In this document: positions 36,435 to 45,447 of the stretch, in pieces
How positions within the stretch are numbered: the stretch's first letter is position 1
Layout: every line of letters begins with the position of its first letter
Source of the DNA: Algoriphagus aestuarii
Lineage (GTDB): Bacteria; Bacteroidota; Bacteroidia; Cytophagales; Cyclobacteriaceae
Length of the DNA stretch: 64,000 bases
Direction: 5' to 3'
NCBI GenBank assembly: GCA_017051695.1
Contig: JAFIDK010000004.1
Location: 368,498 to 432,497 of the forward strand
The notes under the pieces: generated by a model
What the model saw: the letters and a program-made list of their open reading frames with translations, nothing else
Told to the model about the DNA's origin: nothing
Database searches by the model: none
Position numbers and translations under genes: made by a program

Positions 36435-36472
36435 TATGAGGTAATTTATTCTCTAAAATAAATTACCTCATA
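36435..36472. promoter_or_regulatory. Large palindrome between divergent genes
   Basis: TATGAGGTAATTTATT (36435-36450) and AATAAATTACCTCATA (36457-36472) are perfect 16-bp arms around CTCTAA. Because the flanking genes diverge (starts at 36379 and 36538), it is not a terminator position; an operator serving one or both genes, or a structured leader, fits better. Confidence 0.6.
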
Positions 36473-36537
36473 TAAAAATGAGTTCCTGCATATTGTTATG
36501 ATTTGGCTATCTTGTAGCCTTCAAAAAACAACCCTTT

Positions 36538-37455
36538 ATGAAAAAATATTTCAATTTAACCTTATCAATGGCTTTGATGGCTGCAGTGGCATTTACTGCT
36601 TGTAGCTCTAAAACCAGCTCCGAAGAAAGTTCGGATACCATGGAAGCCGTAGTTGCAGAACCAGCAAACTTTGGTGGATTGGCACTTTACACGGTGAGAG
36701 ATTCAATGTCCAGCAACCCAAAGGCGACTCTGGAGGCTGTAGCAAATGCAGGATATGCTTATGTAGAATCAGCAAATTATGCAGATGGAAAATTCTATGG
36801 AATGACTCCTTCTGAGTTTAAATCCTATTTAGAGTCATTGGGCCTCACTGCAAAAAGTGCTCATATGGGTATGGTTACAATGGAAAATGCGGATCAGTTG
36901 ATCGCCGATGTGAAGGCAGCTGGAATAGAATATTTTGTCATTCCGGTTCCACCAATGGGTATGTTTACTTTTAATCAGGAAACCAGATCTATGGGCATGA
37001 AAGGTACCCCTGAAGAATTGATCAAAATCATGGACACACTGGGAGAAAAGTGTCATAACGCAGGTCTTAAACTTCTTTATCACAATCATGATTTTGAATT
37101 TAAAACCATGGAAGACGGAACTGTCATTGAAGACCTATTATTGGAAAAGTGTAATCCTGAGTATGTCAATTTCCAAATGGACCTTTTCTGGGTGGCAAAA
37201 GCCGGAGTTGATCCATTGACTTACTTCGAAAAATATCCGGGAAGATTCAAGGCTTGGCATGTGAAAGACATGAATGAAGAAGGAAACTTTGCTCCAGTAG
37301 GAACAGGCACGATTGATTTCAGAAGAATCCTTGCAGAGAAAGCAAAATCCGGAATGGAGTTTTACTTGGTAGAGCAAGATCAGACATTTGGTTTGGATCC
37401 AATGGAAGCAATCAAAATCAGTCATGATGGATTAGGAGAGATCGGATTCAAATAA
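36538..37455 (+). CDS. Sugar phosphate isomerase/epimerase-like lipoprotein
   Basis: A 305-residue TIM-barrel protein of the xylose isomerase-like/AP endonuclease 2 superfamily. The N-terminus MKKYFNLTLSMALMAAVAFTAC is a lipoprotein signal with lipobox FTAC, so the protein is outside the cytoplasm. Metal-site motifs are YAYVESANY near residue 80, LLYHNHDFEF near 178-187, QMDLFWVAKAG near 215, AWHVKDMNEE near 238 and FYLVEQDQT near 280. It probably interconverts or oxidatively processes free sugars in the envelope. A terminator follows immediately. Confidence 0.9.
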   Translation: MKKYFNLTLSMALMAAVAFTACSSKTSSEESSDTMEAVVAEPANFGGLALYTVRDSMSSNPKATLEAVANAGYAYVESANYADGKFYGMTPSEFKSYLESLGLTAKSAHMGMVTMENADQLIADVKAAGIEYFVIPVPPMGMFTFNQETRSMGMKGTPEELIKIMDTLGEKCHNAGLKLLYHNHDFEFKTMEDGTVIEDLLLEKCNPEYVNFQMDLFWVAKAGVDPLTYFEKYPGRFKAWHVKDMNEEGNFAPVGTGTIDFRRILAEKAKSGMEFYLVEQDQTFGLDPMEAIKISHDGLGEIGFK

Positions 37456-37479
37456 TCCATATTTGATTGAAACATAAAA

Positions 37480-37516
37480 AATACCACCTCAATCAAACTG
37501 GGGTGGTATTTTCATT
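37480..37516. terminator. Bidirectional intrinsic terminator
   Basis: The 9-bp stem AATACCACC / GGTGGTATT with a loop near CTCAATCAAACTG has an A-run before it and a T-rich run after it. It lies between the sugar isomerase stop (37455) and the convergent gene ending at 37534, and so can serve both. Confidence 0.82.
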
Positions 37517-37533
37517 TTTAATCAATCCCTACT

Positions 37534-39030
37534 TTAAACTAAAAGCGTTAAGTTTCTGTGAGTGGAATTCTTGCCAATGTAGGAATATCCATTGGTGGTC
37601 CTCGCTGTCGCCACTACGATAAAACTGTAAGCACAGGATTGTGGTGGTCTCCAATTACCTGAAACAGGGATCAATTTATTGGTAAAACCTCCCCAATTTC
37701 CCATCGCCGGGCTATAAGATTCAGAATAAATGGAGGTAGATAATCCTGCTCCATAAGTCGCATAAAAACTAACTCCTCTCAAATTGCCTTCAGGGTCATT
37801 TGCAGTAATCCTAAAAGTCAAACCATCAGGCGCTGCTCCGATGGTCTCAATCGCACACGCGGAAACTTCATTTGCTCCATGCTTCACACTTTCAATATTG
37901 GTAGCAGGTACATGGTTGTCAATATAGATTTTTAACTCCTGTTCTTCCGCAATACTTGTGTAGCTCGAACCTACATAAAAAGTCACTTTGATCTTATACA
38001 ATCCTGGCAGCAAAGCTGTAGTGGGAAACTGAATCAATAAGTCATCTATGGAATAATCAATTCCCGGATTGGCTAATTGATAATACCCGTAGGAAGATGG
38101 GGCAAATGATTCTAAGGCATACGTGCTCCCAGTCCATCGATAGTTGGACCAATTACTGATCAACTTGGTATAGGAACCTCCTGGCGAAGCTATTTCTACT
38201 TTATACTTTTTGTTATTTGCTGCCCAAAGCTGTTGGAGTTTCGTACGATTACCGATTAGATTTAAGGTTCCTCCAAAAGCTGCATTTTGCACGTGAACGT
38301 AATATCCCGGGTCCGTAGTCGCCCTTCCTGATGCCAGAATTTTTGTCGTAGGGATCAAGCCGATGCTTCCTACAAGTGGCCCCAAATCGGCACTTGGAAT
38401 ACTTGGCTTTCTGGATAGAATCAGCTGTCTTAACCTGGTGAAATCCTTGTAAAAATTACCCGGGAAATCCGTCGTAAATGCAGGATTACTGGATCTTACC
38501 CTAAATCCAAAATACGTATAGGGAGTGCTAAGCGGCCAGGAAAGCGCCACATTGATTTCTTTTAAATCAATTTTGAATTTCCAGATTCTGTGGCTTGTAT
38601 CCGAGTTGGGACTTGGACCAAACTCCTGCACTACTTCGGATTTTGGAGGAACAGAAATACCAGTCCATTTTCCAGGACCGAGATATTTTTGGATCCCCAG
38701 TTTATTAGGATGATTTGGATAATTCCCATAGTTCACATCCACATTACTGGTAATCGCCCTGTCACGATTGTAATCAAAACTCAACCAAAAGTAGTCATTT
38801 GTCCCGTTGTCATTGCCGGTATCATAGACGACATCTAAAGCGAGATAAAGAAAATTGGCGTCATTTTTTGCCATAACAAAGCCCCTTGAAAATTTCAGAG
38901 AGCCCGCATCCTCCCAGCCGCCCGAACTGATCGGCGCTGCAGGATCAATGGGAGTGGTTGCCCATTCACTTTTCAATGGAAAAGCAAAAAGCAACGGAGT
39001 AGTAATCGAAAGATTTCTAAGTTTAGCCAT
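37534..39030 (-). CDS. CBM9-like orphan protein, no clear signal peptide
   Basis: A 498-residue protein of unknown function. The first 180 residues resemble a family 9 carbohydrate-binding/DOMON-type sandwich (EWATTPIDPAAPISSGGWEDAGSLKFSRGF, NDANFLYLALDVVYDTGNDNG, WKFKIDLKEI). The remainder is strand-rich with Ig-like segments (ALLPGLYKIKVTFYVGSS near 350, DGLTFRITANDPEGNLRGVSFYATYG near 410-435). It has only five or so acidic clusters and no catalytic motif. The N-terminus (MAKLRNLSITTPLLFAFPLKS) is not a convincing signal peptide, which is odd for such a domain set. Confidence 0.75.
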   Translation of the reverse strand: MAKLRNLSITTPLLFAFPLKSEWATTPIDPAAPISSGGWEDAGSLKFSRGFVMAKNDANFLYLALDVVYDTGNDNGTNDYFWLSFDYNRDRAITSNVDVNYGNYPNHPNKLGIQKYLGPGKWTGISVPPKSEVVQEFGPSPNSDTSHRIWKFKIDLKEINVALSWPLSTPYTYFGFRVRSSNPAFTTDFPGNFYKDFTRLRQLILSRKPSIPSADLGPLVGSIGLIPTTKILASGRATTDPGYYVHVQNAAFGGTLNLIGNRTKLQQLWAANNKKYKVEIASPGGSYTKLISNWSNYRWTGSTYALESFAPSSYGYYQLANPGIDYSIDDLLIQFPTTALLPGLYKIKVTFYVGSSYTSIAEEQELKIYIDNHVPATNIESVKHGANEVSACAIETIGAAPDGLTFRITANDPEGNLRGVSFYATYGAGLSTSIYSESYSPAMGNWGGFTNKLIPVSGNWRPPQSCAYSFIVVATARTTNGYSYIGKNSTHRNLTLLV

Positions 39031-39137
39031 GATAAAATGGGTTTAAAAATTAATGAATTTATAAGTAGGTAGCATTCGGATAAAAAGTGAGGCGAATGCC
39101 TAAATCCCTTTTGGGAACCGAGATTTAATAGGTTATT

Positions 39138-39145
39138 CAAATATA
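39138..39145 (-). promoter_or_regulatory. -7 promoter element for the CBM9-like gene
   Basis: On the minus strand the box is TATATTTG, a full TAnnTTTG match, with a TTG 15 bp upstream. It implies a leader of about 100 nt that contains a GCATTCG/CGAATGC stem (near 39071-39097) and a TCCC/GGGA stem. Confidence 0.5.
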
Positions 39146-39269
39146 CAAAATACTGAATAACAACCACTTACAAAGTAAAAATATTTAATCAAAAAAGATA
39201 AAAATGCAAAACAAAAAGGCCTCTAATTGAATTATTAGAAGCCCTGATAGTGATTTTTAAAGTAGTCTT

Positions 39270-40538
39270 TTATTTCGCAGGTAACAGCTGGGATCTGACT
39301 TCCCCAAAACCCACCCGGATTCCATCTTTTTCGGCATAGCCCTTCATAATCACGGTATCGTGATCTTCTATAAAAGTTCGCTCTATTTCTGGCTCTAGTT
39401 TTACAGGGTTTTTCCCATTCCAAGAGAGTTCGAGCATGGAACCAAAAGAATCAGGAGTATCTCCAGAAATAGTACCTGAGGCCATTAAATCCCCCACATT
39501 TATATTACATCCATTGACTGTGTGATGAGCTAACTGCTGAGCCACATTCCAATACATATTCTTGAAATTAGACTGGCAGACTTTGGTCGATTTCTTTCCC
39601 TCTGGCTGGATATACACTTCTAAATTGATATCGAAACTATGTGCTTTTTCACATTGCAAATACGGCAAAACTTCAGGTTCCTGAACTGGACCCTCTGTTT
39701 TGAAATATTCCAAAGCTTCCAATGTCACCACCCATGGAGACATGGAAGACGCAAAGCTTTTTCCTAAAAAAGGACCTAAAGGAACGTATTCCCAAGCTTG
39801 GATATCCCTAGCCGACCAGTCGTTAAATAAGGCAAACCCAAAAATATAATCTTCCGCATCTCCGGTGCTGATCGAATCACCCAATTTGGTGGACTTGCCA
39901 GTGATAAATGCCAATTCTAACTCAAAATCCATCTTTTTGGAAGGGCCAAAGCCTGGGTTTTCCATATCCGGAGTTTTGAACTGACCTTTCGGTCTGTGGA
40001 TTGGGACTCCTGAAGGAATAATGCTGGATGCCCTACCATGATAACCTACAGGTAAATGTTTCCAGTTAGGCAACAAGGCATTTTCCGGATCACGAAACAT
40101 TTTACCCACGTTCGTGGCATGCTCCATAGAGCTGTAAAAATCCGTATAGTCTCCGATTTTTACAGGCAGAAGCATTTCAGCTTCCTTCCGATTGACCATT
40201 ACCTTTCCTCGTGCTGAGTGATCTCTTAGCTTTTCATTATCCGCCAAAAGCAAATCCTGAACCCGTTCTCGGATCTTTTTAGTCTGGACTTTACCCAATG
40301 AAATCAATTCATTCAAGGCTTCATTCAAGAAGATCCCTTCTGGCAAAAACAGATCAGAGAAAAAGCCTTCCTGATCCAAAACACTTAGATCAACAATCTT
40401 ATCCCCTATCGCGATCCCAGTTCTGGGACTCAGTCTCTTGTTTTTGAAAACCCCAAAAGGAAGATTGTAAATAGTGAAATCAGAATTTTTGGGAACTTCC
40501 ACCCAAGTACTCAAGGTGTTGGTTGTGCTGTCGCTCAT
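39270..40538 (-). CDS. fahA: Fumarylacetoacetase
   Basis: A 422-residue cytosolic enzyme of tyrosine/homogentisate catabolism that hydrolyses fumarylacetoacetate to fumarate and acetoacetate. From MSDSTTNTLSTWVEV, the N-terminal SH3-like domain (to about residue 110) is followed by the FAH domain: DYTDFYSSMEHATNVGKMFR near 130, PVGYHGRASSIIPSG near 160, FELELAFITGK near 205, FNDWSARDIQAWEYVPLGPFLGKSF near 235-260, and NVGDLMASGTISG near 358. The length is normal. The ATG at 40562 would overlap its own promoter. Upstream homogentisate genes are not in the window. Confidence 0.96.
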   Translation of the reverse strand: MSDSTTNTLSTWVEVPKNSDFTIYNLPFGVFKNKRLSPRTGIAIGDKIVDLSVLDQEGFFSDLFLPEGIFLNEALNELISLGKVQTKKIRERVQDLLLADNEKLRDHSARGKVMVNRKEAEMLLPVKIGDYTDFYSSMEHATNVGKMFRDPENALLPNWKHLPVGYHGRASSIIPSGVPIHRPKGQFKTPDMENPGFGPSKKMDFELELAFITGKSTKLGDSISTGDAEDYIFGFALFNDWSARDIQAWEYVPLGPFLGKSFASSMSPWVVTLEALEYFKTEGPVQEPEVLPYLQCEKAHSFDINLEVYIQPEGKKSTKVCQSNFKNMYWNVAQQLAHHTVNGCNINVGDLMASGTISGDTPDSFGSMLELSWNGKNPVKLEPEIERTFIEDHDTVIMKGYAEKDGIRVGFGEVRSQLLPAK

Positions 40539-40559
40539 GTGTAAAAATCTTTCAGTGGG

Positions 40560-40567
40560 CAAATTTA
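40560..40567 (-). promoter_or_regulatory. -7 promoter element of fahA
   Basis: Read on the minus strand, TAAATTTG lies 21 bp before the start codon, with TTTACA 16 bp further upstream standing in for the -33 TTG. Confidence 0.55.
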
Positions 40568-40795
40568 GGGTTTAATGATGAAATGTAAAGGATTTTAAAA
40601 CCTATGAACCTTTTGGATTGTTTTTCCCAATCTTCATCCTTTTGATATCCTTGTCATTATCGGCTGAGATGAATCTTTTTCTTGAAGTAAAAAAATATCG
40701 GATTAAAGTACCTCAACCAGTGATTTTCAATTCTTCTATTGAAAATGGTGTTCACATTTATTCATTTTTAAACAGGCTAAAAGGTATAAATCCAC

Positions 40796-40803
40796 TATTT
40801 TTG
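40796..40803 (+). promoter_or_regulatory. -7 promoter element of valS
   Basis: TATTTTTG matches TAnnTTTG exactly and ends 22 bp before the valS start. The -33 part is weak (TTTTTA region near 40766). Confidence 0.55.
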
Positions 40804-40825
40804 CCCCTCAAATAATTTCCCGATT

Positions 40826-43459
40826 ATGTCTATTGCAAGTAAATACGATCCAGCCTCAGCCGAAGCCAAGTGGTACGCTTACTGGATGGAACACAAGCTT
40901 TTTTCTTCGAAAGTTGATCCGAATAAAGAGCCTTACACCATCGTAATCCCTCCACCAAACGTCACAGGGGTCTTGCACATGGGACACATGCTGAATAATA
41001 CCATTCAGGATGTTTTGATCCGTCGCGCCAGGATGCAAGGCAAAAATGCATGCTGGGTACCTGGAACTGACCACGCTTCCATTGCTACGGAAGCCAAAGT
41101 TGTAAAAATGCTGAAAGAACAGGGAATTGATAAGAAATCTATTTCCCGTGAGGAGTTTTTGAAGCATGCCTGGGAATGGAAAGAAAAGTACGGAGGAATT
41201 ATCCTGGAGCAACTGAAAAAACTGGGAGCATCCTGTGACTGGGATCGTACGGCCTTTACCATGGACGAAGGTCTGAGTGATGCAGTTATCACCGTTTTTG
41301 TGGATTTGCATAAAAAAGGAAAAATCTACCGCGGTATCCGCATGGTCAACTGGGATCCTCAAGGTAAAACAGCCTTGTCTGATGACGAGGTAATTACCAA
41401 AGAGATCCAATCTAAACTCTACTATATCAAGTATCAGATCGAGGGAACTGAAAATGAGTTTTTGACGATTGCTACGACACGACCTGAAACAATCATGGCC
41501 GATGTGGCGATTTGTGTCAATCCAAATGACCCTCGTTTTACACATCTGAAAGGAAAGAAAGCGATTGTTCCTTTGATCAATCGTCCTATACCTATCATCG
41601 AAGATGAATACGTGGATATGGAATTCGGTACCGGTTGCCTCAAAGTAACTCCTGCTCACGATATCAATGACTACGAACTTGGTCTGAAACATAAATTGGA
41701 GGTAATCGACATCTTAAATGATGACGGAACACTCAATGAAAAAGCACAGATTTTAGTTGGTGAGGACCGATTTGTTGCCAGAAAAATGATTGGCAAGAAA
41801 CTGAAGGAAATTGATCAACTGGAAAAAATCGAAGATTATAAATCCAATGTAGGTCATTCCGAAAGAACAGATGCAGTTGTTGAGCCGAAGCTCTCCATGC
41901 AGTGGTTTCTGAAAATGGATGAAATCACTAAGCCAGCTTTAAGCTCGGTAATGGATGATGTAATTCAGCTATATCCGCCAAAATTCAAGAACATGTATCG
42001 TTCTTGGATGGAAAATGTACGCGATTGGTGTATTTCCCGTCAGCTTTGGTGGGGACATAGAATTCCTGCCTATTTCTTGCCAAATGGCGAATATGTAGTT
42101 GCTAAAACTGCAGAAGAAGCGCTGGAAATCGCCAATAAAACTTATGGACTAAATTACCAACTGGCTGATCTGAACCAGGAAGAGGATGTTTTGGATACCT
42201 GGTTTAGTGCTTGGTTGTGGCCGATTTCGGTTTTTGATACCGATGTGTTTACCACTGGTAAGCCAAACGAAGACCTGAAGTATTATTACCCAACCAATGA
42301 TCTGGTGACAGCCCCTGAAATTCTATTCTTCTGGGTTGCTAGAATGATCATCGCTGGGTATGAATACACGGGAGAAAAGCCATTCAAAAATGTGTATCTC
42401 ACAGGGATTGTCCGTGATAAGCTGGGTAGAAAAATGTCCAAATCTCTAGGCAACTCTCCAGACCCATTAGAATTAATCGCCCAAAACGGCGCTGATGGTG
42501 TTAGAACAGGGATGTTATTTTCATCTCCTGCCGGTAATGATTTGCCCTATGATGATAAATTGGTGGAGCAAGGAAGAAACTTCGCTAACAAAATCTGGAA
42601 TGCATTCAGATTGGTTAAAGGTTGGGAAATTGATCCGAACTTGGATGGGTCAGGGAATACTTCAAGTATAGAATGGTTTGAAAACCGATTCAATCAAGCG
42701 TTGATAGAAATCAATGAACACTTCGATAAATTCAGGATTTCTGATGCTTTGATGACTACTTATAAGTTGGTTTGGGGGGATTTCTGTTCTTGGTATCTTG
42801 AAATGATCAAGCCTGAATATCAGCATCCAATTGATCAGGCTACTTACGATAAGACCATTGCGCTATTTGAAGATATTCTGAAGATCCTTCATCCTTTTAT
42901 GCCATTTATTTCCGAGGAACTTTGGCATCAAATCAAAGAAAGATCAGTGGAAGAATCGCTGATTTTGGCATCATGGCCAAAAGCAAAATCCTTTGATGCA
43001 AAAATCATCGAAGAAGCAACTCAGGTTTTTGAAGTGGTTTCGCAAGTAAGAAACTTACGCGCTTCGAAAGGAATGTCTCCAAAAGAAGAGTTAGATCTTA
43101 CCATTAAAACCTCTCAAAACCAGCTCTACAAGCGATTTGAGACAGTTTTGAATAAACTAGCCAACTTGTCTTCCTTGAGTTTCGGAGACAAAGTAGAAAA
43201 CGCAATCAGCTTTGTGGTAAAAGCAGACGAGTGCTTTGTTCCGATGGGTGATGCGATTAATGTAGAAGAGGAAAAAGAGAATATCCAGAAAGAACTGGAC
43301 TACACCAAAGGCTTCCTGAACTCGGTGATGAAGAAACTCAGCAACGAGCGATTTGTATCTGGGGCACCAGAAAAAGTGATAGAAATGGAGCGCAAGAAAC
43401 AAGCAGATGCCGAAGCAAAAATCAAGGCATTGGAAGAAAGCCTGGCGAAACTAGGTTAA
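40826..43459 (+). CDS. valS: Valine--tRNA ligase
   Basis: An 877-residue class I aminoacyl-tRNA synthetase that charges tRNA-Val in the cytosol. The HIGH motif appears as PPNVTGVLHMGH near residues 38-49, the CP1 editing domain covers about 180-340 (TTRPETIMADVAICVNP), LDTWFSAWLWP is near 455, and KMSKSLGNSPDPL near 536 holds the KMSKS lysine loop. An anticodon-binding helical domain (from about 610) and a C-terminal coiled coil (about 810-877, EEEKENIQKELDYTKG) complete the usual ValS build. It is monocistronic with a strong terminator. Confidence 0.98.
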   Translation: MSIASKYDPASAEAKWYAYWMEHKLFSSKVDPNKEPYTIVIPPPNVTGVLHMGHMLNNTIQDVLIRRARMQGKNACWVPGTDHASIATEAKVVKMLKEQGIDKKSISREEFLKHAWEWKEKYGGIILEQLKKLGASCDWDRTAFTMDEGLSDAVITVFVDLHKKGKIYRGIRMVNWDPQGKTALSDDEVITKEIQSKLYYIKYQIEGTENEFLTIATTRPETIMADVAICVNPNDPRFTHLKGKKAIVPLINRPIPIIEDEYVDMEFGTGCLKVTPAHDINDYELGLKHKLEVIDILNDDGTLNEKAQILVGEDRFVARKMIGKKLKEIDQLEKIEDYKSNVGHSERTDAVVEPKLSMQWFLKMDEITKPALSSVMDDVIQLYPPKFKNMYRSWMENVRDWCISRQLWWGHRIPAYFLPNGEYVVAKTAEEALEIANKTYGLNYQLADLNQEEDVLDTWFSAWLWPISVFDTDVFTTGKPNEDLKYYYPTNDLVTAPEILFFWVARMIIAGYEYTGEKPFKNVYLTGIVRDKLGRKMSKSLGNSPDPLELIAQNGADGVRTGMLFSSPAGNDLPYDDKLVEQGRNFANKIWNAFRLVKGWEIDPNLDGSGNTSSIEWFENRFNQALIEINEHFDKFRISDALMTTYKLVWGDFCSWYLEMIKPEYQHPIDQATYDKTIALFEDILKILHPFMPFISEELWHQIKERSVEESLILASWPKAKSFDAKIIEEATQVFEVVSQVRNLRASKGMSPKEELDLTIKTSQNQLYKRFETVLNKLANLSSLSFGDKVENAISFVVKADECFVPMGDAINVEEEKENIQKELDYTKGFLNSVMKKLSNERFVSGAPEKVIEMERKKQADAEAKIKALEESLAKLG

Positions 43460-43474
43460 TTAATAAATGAAAAG

Positions 43475-43497
43475 CGGAGCATTTGCTCCGTTTTTTT
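43475..43497 (+). terminator. Intrinsic terminator of valS
   Basis: CGGAGC-ATTT-GCTCCG hairpin followed by seven Ts, 15 bp after the valS stop codon. Confidence 0.9.
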
Positions 43498-44491
43498 ATT
43501 GGTCAAAATCCAAAAAGGATTTACTCAGCCATTTTTCTTCCAGACTGATTTTGCACCATCCATTACTCTCCTTGGAGATAAAGACTTCTTCGGACTGCAT
43601 TAAATTATCTACAATTTCATAGTGTGTCCCCGGACCACTTCTTACCCGAAGGACATTTGCATTGACAGTTGCCCGGAAGACCTCCACTGTATACTTTCCA
43701 TAAACCCAATGCGATTGGCTGTTGGAAATTTTTAACCAGCCATTGGATTCTTCATAGATTCTTAAAATCGATCCCAATTGAGCAGGTTCCCGATCTTGGG
43801 TTTTCCTAGCAGAACCCGAAGCATCTACCCGAATATTTAAAGAATCAGCTGTGACGGCCACGTATTTCTGAATGGCTGCCAGAGGTTCGGGAGGATTTAC
43901 CTGACCTCCCAATTCCTGATGGACCAGAGGAAGGAAAAAAGTCTGAAAATCAGAAACCTTGTTCCCTCCAAAAAAATTGGTTCCCGGACAAGTTTTATTC
44001 CCTCCCGAGCCATTGTTACGTTTTCCTGTACTTAGCTCAAACCAATGGTGGTAAATGATGCTAAAGCTATTGACAGGCAATCTGAATTTTTTACACAATG
44101 CTGCGGTCATTTTCACGATGGTATCTCGATGCTCATTGGTCATCTGATCCCCTCCATGGTCAAAATTACCCAGGTGTTCGATGCAAATAGAATCTCTATT
44201 GGCTCCGAAAATACAAGCTGGAGTAGCCTCTAAGGATCTTCCGGTTACGATTGTTCCATCTGGAAAAGTAGTAAAATGCTGACCAATATCACTCCAACCA
44301 TTGTTTCGCACATGATAGTTTTTCATCGCCACTTGCCTATCAAAATGGTTTCTTCCATTGAAATGTGCATAGCTGGGACTCCAAGTATGATGCTGCTGAA
44401 CAGTGAGAATGGTTCTGGCAATTCGTTGGGTTTGGATCCAAGCACCAAACTCTGCCATTGTCATTTTTAAAAAGCCGTTTTTAGATTCCAT
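43496..44491 (-). CDS. PGRP-type N-acetylmuramoyl-L-alanine amidase with two SH3b domains
   Basis: A 331-residue protein. The amidase_2 domain (about 10-205) includes VQQHHTWSPSYAHF near residue 32, GQHFTTFPDGTIVTGRS near 72, SIIYHHWFELSTGK near 145 and NKTCPGTNFF near 165, giving the zinc ligands (His, His, Cys) expected for lytic PGRP enzymes that cut between muramic acid and L-Ala. Two SH3b domains follow (about 210-268 and 270-329), with NIRVDAS and VLRVRSGPGTHYE. No signal peptide is visible, which is unusual. It reads towards valS and shares its terminator region. Confidence 0.87.
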   Translation of the reverse strand: MESKNGFLKMTMAEFGAWIQTQRIARTILTVQQHHTWSPSYAHFNGRNHFDRQVAMKNYHVRNNGWSDIGQHFTTFPDGTIVTGRSLEATPACIFGANRDSICIEHLGNFDHGGDQMTNEHRDTIVKMTAALCKKFRLPVNSFSIIYHHWFELSTGKRNNGSGGNKTCPGTNFFGGNKVSDFQTFFLPLVHQELGGQVNPPEPLAAIQKYVAVTADSLNIRVDASGSARKTQDREPAQLGSILRIYEESNGWLKISNSQSHWVYGKYTVEVFRATVNANVLRVRSGPGTHYEIVDNLMQSEEVFISKESNGWCKISLEEKWLSKSFLDFDQ

Positions 44492-44508
44492 GGTTTCCTT
44501 TTAAAAGT

Positions 44509-44546
44509 GAAAAATTTCTACCCATTTAATTTAGGTAGAATTTTTC
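44509..44546 (-). terminator. Intrinsic terminator of the DUF1080 gene
   Basis: GAAAAATTTCTACC / GGTAGAATTTTTC form a 13-bp stem with one bulge; the T-rich end falls on the minus-strand 3' side. It overlaps the stop of the upstream gene and separates it from the amidase gene. Confidence 0.75.
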
Positions 44547-45375
44547 AATCCAAAGGAACCTGTTTCAATAGTTCTTTTATTCTTAAATCCCGAAACAAAA
44601 CTCCCTGCCCTTCACTCTGAAGTCCGATAAATCCCTCTGTGAGAGGCTTTCCATCTATTTTTATGGTAGGATCAAAACGATTGGCAGTTCCACCTCCTAT
44701 TTGAGGCTTGGTATATCGCAAAACAGTATCCCCATTTACCAAATGAATGACTAGTGAATCGGCAAATACGATAAGGTCTGCACGTACCCACTCATCCCAT
44801 TTATAAGTTTCTGAGGTGGAATTGATGCAGTGACGAGGATCTTTTTCACCATCAAAAAATACATCTGTTCCAGGAGAGCACATGTTTCCAGTTGGTCTGG
44901 CAACTCCTTCTTTCTCTTCTGCAAGCATCTGCCACTCCACTGAGATAGGCCAATCCTGCTCCTTCAGAATCGTATTTGGATCTTGGGAATGGAACATCAC
45001 TCCACTGTTTCTATAAGTATAACTTGCTGCATCTTCCAGCCACTGATCCGTGAATCTATATTCCCAAGTCATATGAAAGGAAGAATACGGTTTCTCATAA
45101 AACAAGTGCCCATAGCGATCATCAAAGCCTTCATTGTAATCGTCATAATTCACCTCGATGATCCCATCAACGACACGAAATGTATTCGCATAATTTTCTC
45201 CTGTTTCATGATGTTGAATTTTTGGAATCCAACCATCCAGATTTTCGCCGTTGAACATACTGATCCATTCAGAATCCTGATTTTCGGAATCGACTATGGA
45301 AACCTCGGCTTTATTTTGGGTACAAGCAGCAAAAACTAAAGCAAGAGAAAAGAATTGGAGTACTTTCTTGATCAT
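44545..45375 (-). CDS. DUF1080 (3-keto-disaccharide hydrolase-like) lipoprotein
   Basis: A 276-residue lipoprotein; MIKKVLQFFSLALVFAAC carries lipobox FAAC. The mature part is a concanavalin-like beta sandwich of the DUF1080 family: WISMFNGENLDGWIPK near residue 37, VVDGIIEVNYDDYNEG near 67, FHMTWEYRFTDQWLEDA near 98 and a final FIGLQSEGQGVLFRDLRIKEL. Family members act on 3-keto-glycosides in the envelope. The location matches the upstream sugar oxidoreductive enzymes only loosely, and this gene appears monocistronic. Confidence 0.88.
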   Translation of the reverse strand: MIKKVLQFFSLALVFAACTQNKAEVSIVDSENQDSEWISMFNGENLDGWIPKIQHHETGENYANTFRVVDGIIEVNYDDYNEGFDDRYGHLFYEKPYSSFHMTWEYRFTDQWLEDAASYTYRNSGVMFHSQDPNTILKEQDWPISVEWQMLAEEKEGVARPTGNMCSPGTDVFFDGEKDPRHCINSTSETYKWDEWVRADLIVFADSLVIHLVNGDTVLRYTKPQIGGGTANRFDPTIKIDGKPLTEGFIGLQSEGQGVLFRDLRIKELLKQVPLD

Positions 45376-45447
45376 GGAATATGAGAATATTGAAAAAGGA
45401 AGATATACAAAACTCTTTAACTTTAGAGTAACTACTTTATAATCGGC

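Noticed and set aside
36503-36519. TTGGCTATCTTGTAGCC as a second sigma-54 promoter
   Set aside because: GG and GC have the right spacing, but the rest of the consensus is poor and the predicted start would lie only about 8 bp before the start codon of the sugar isomerase gene.
39071-39115. Structured leader of the CBM9-like gene as a riboswitch
   Set aside because: Two short stems are present, but they match no riboswitch class I know and there is no expression platform.
40618-40815. 65-codon hydrophobic frame upstream of valS
   Set aside because: It begins at a weak non-ATG codon, has no family resemblance and contains the valS promoter element.
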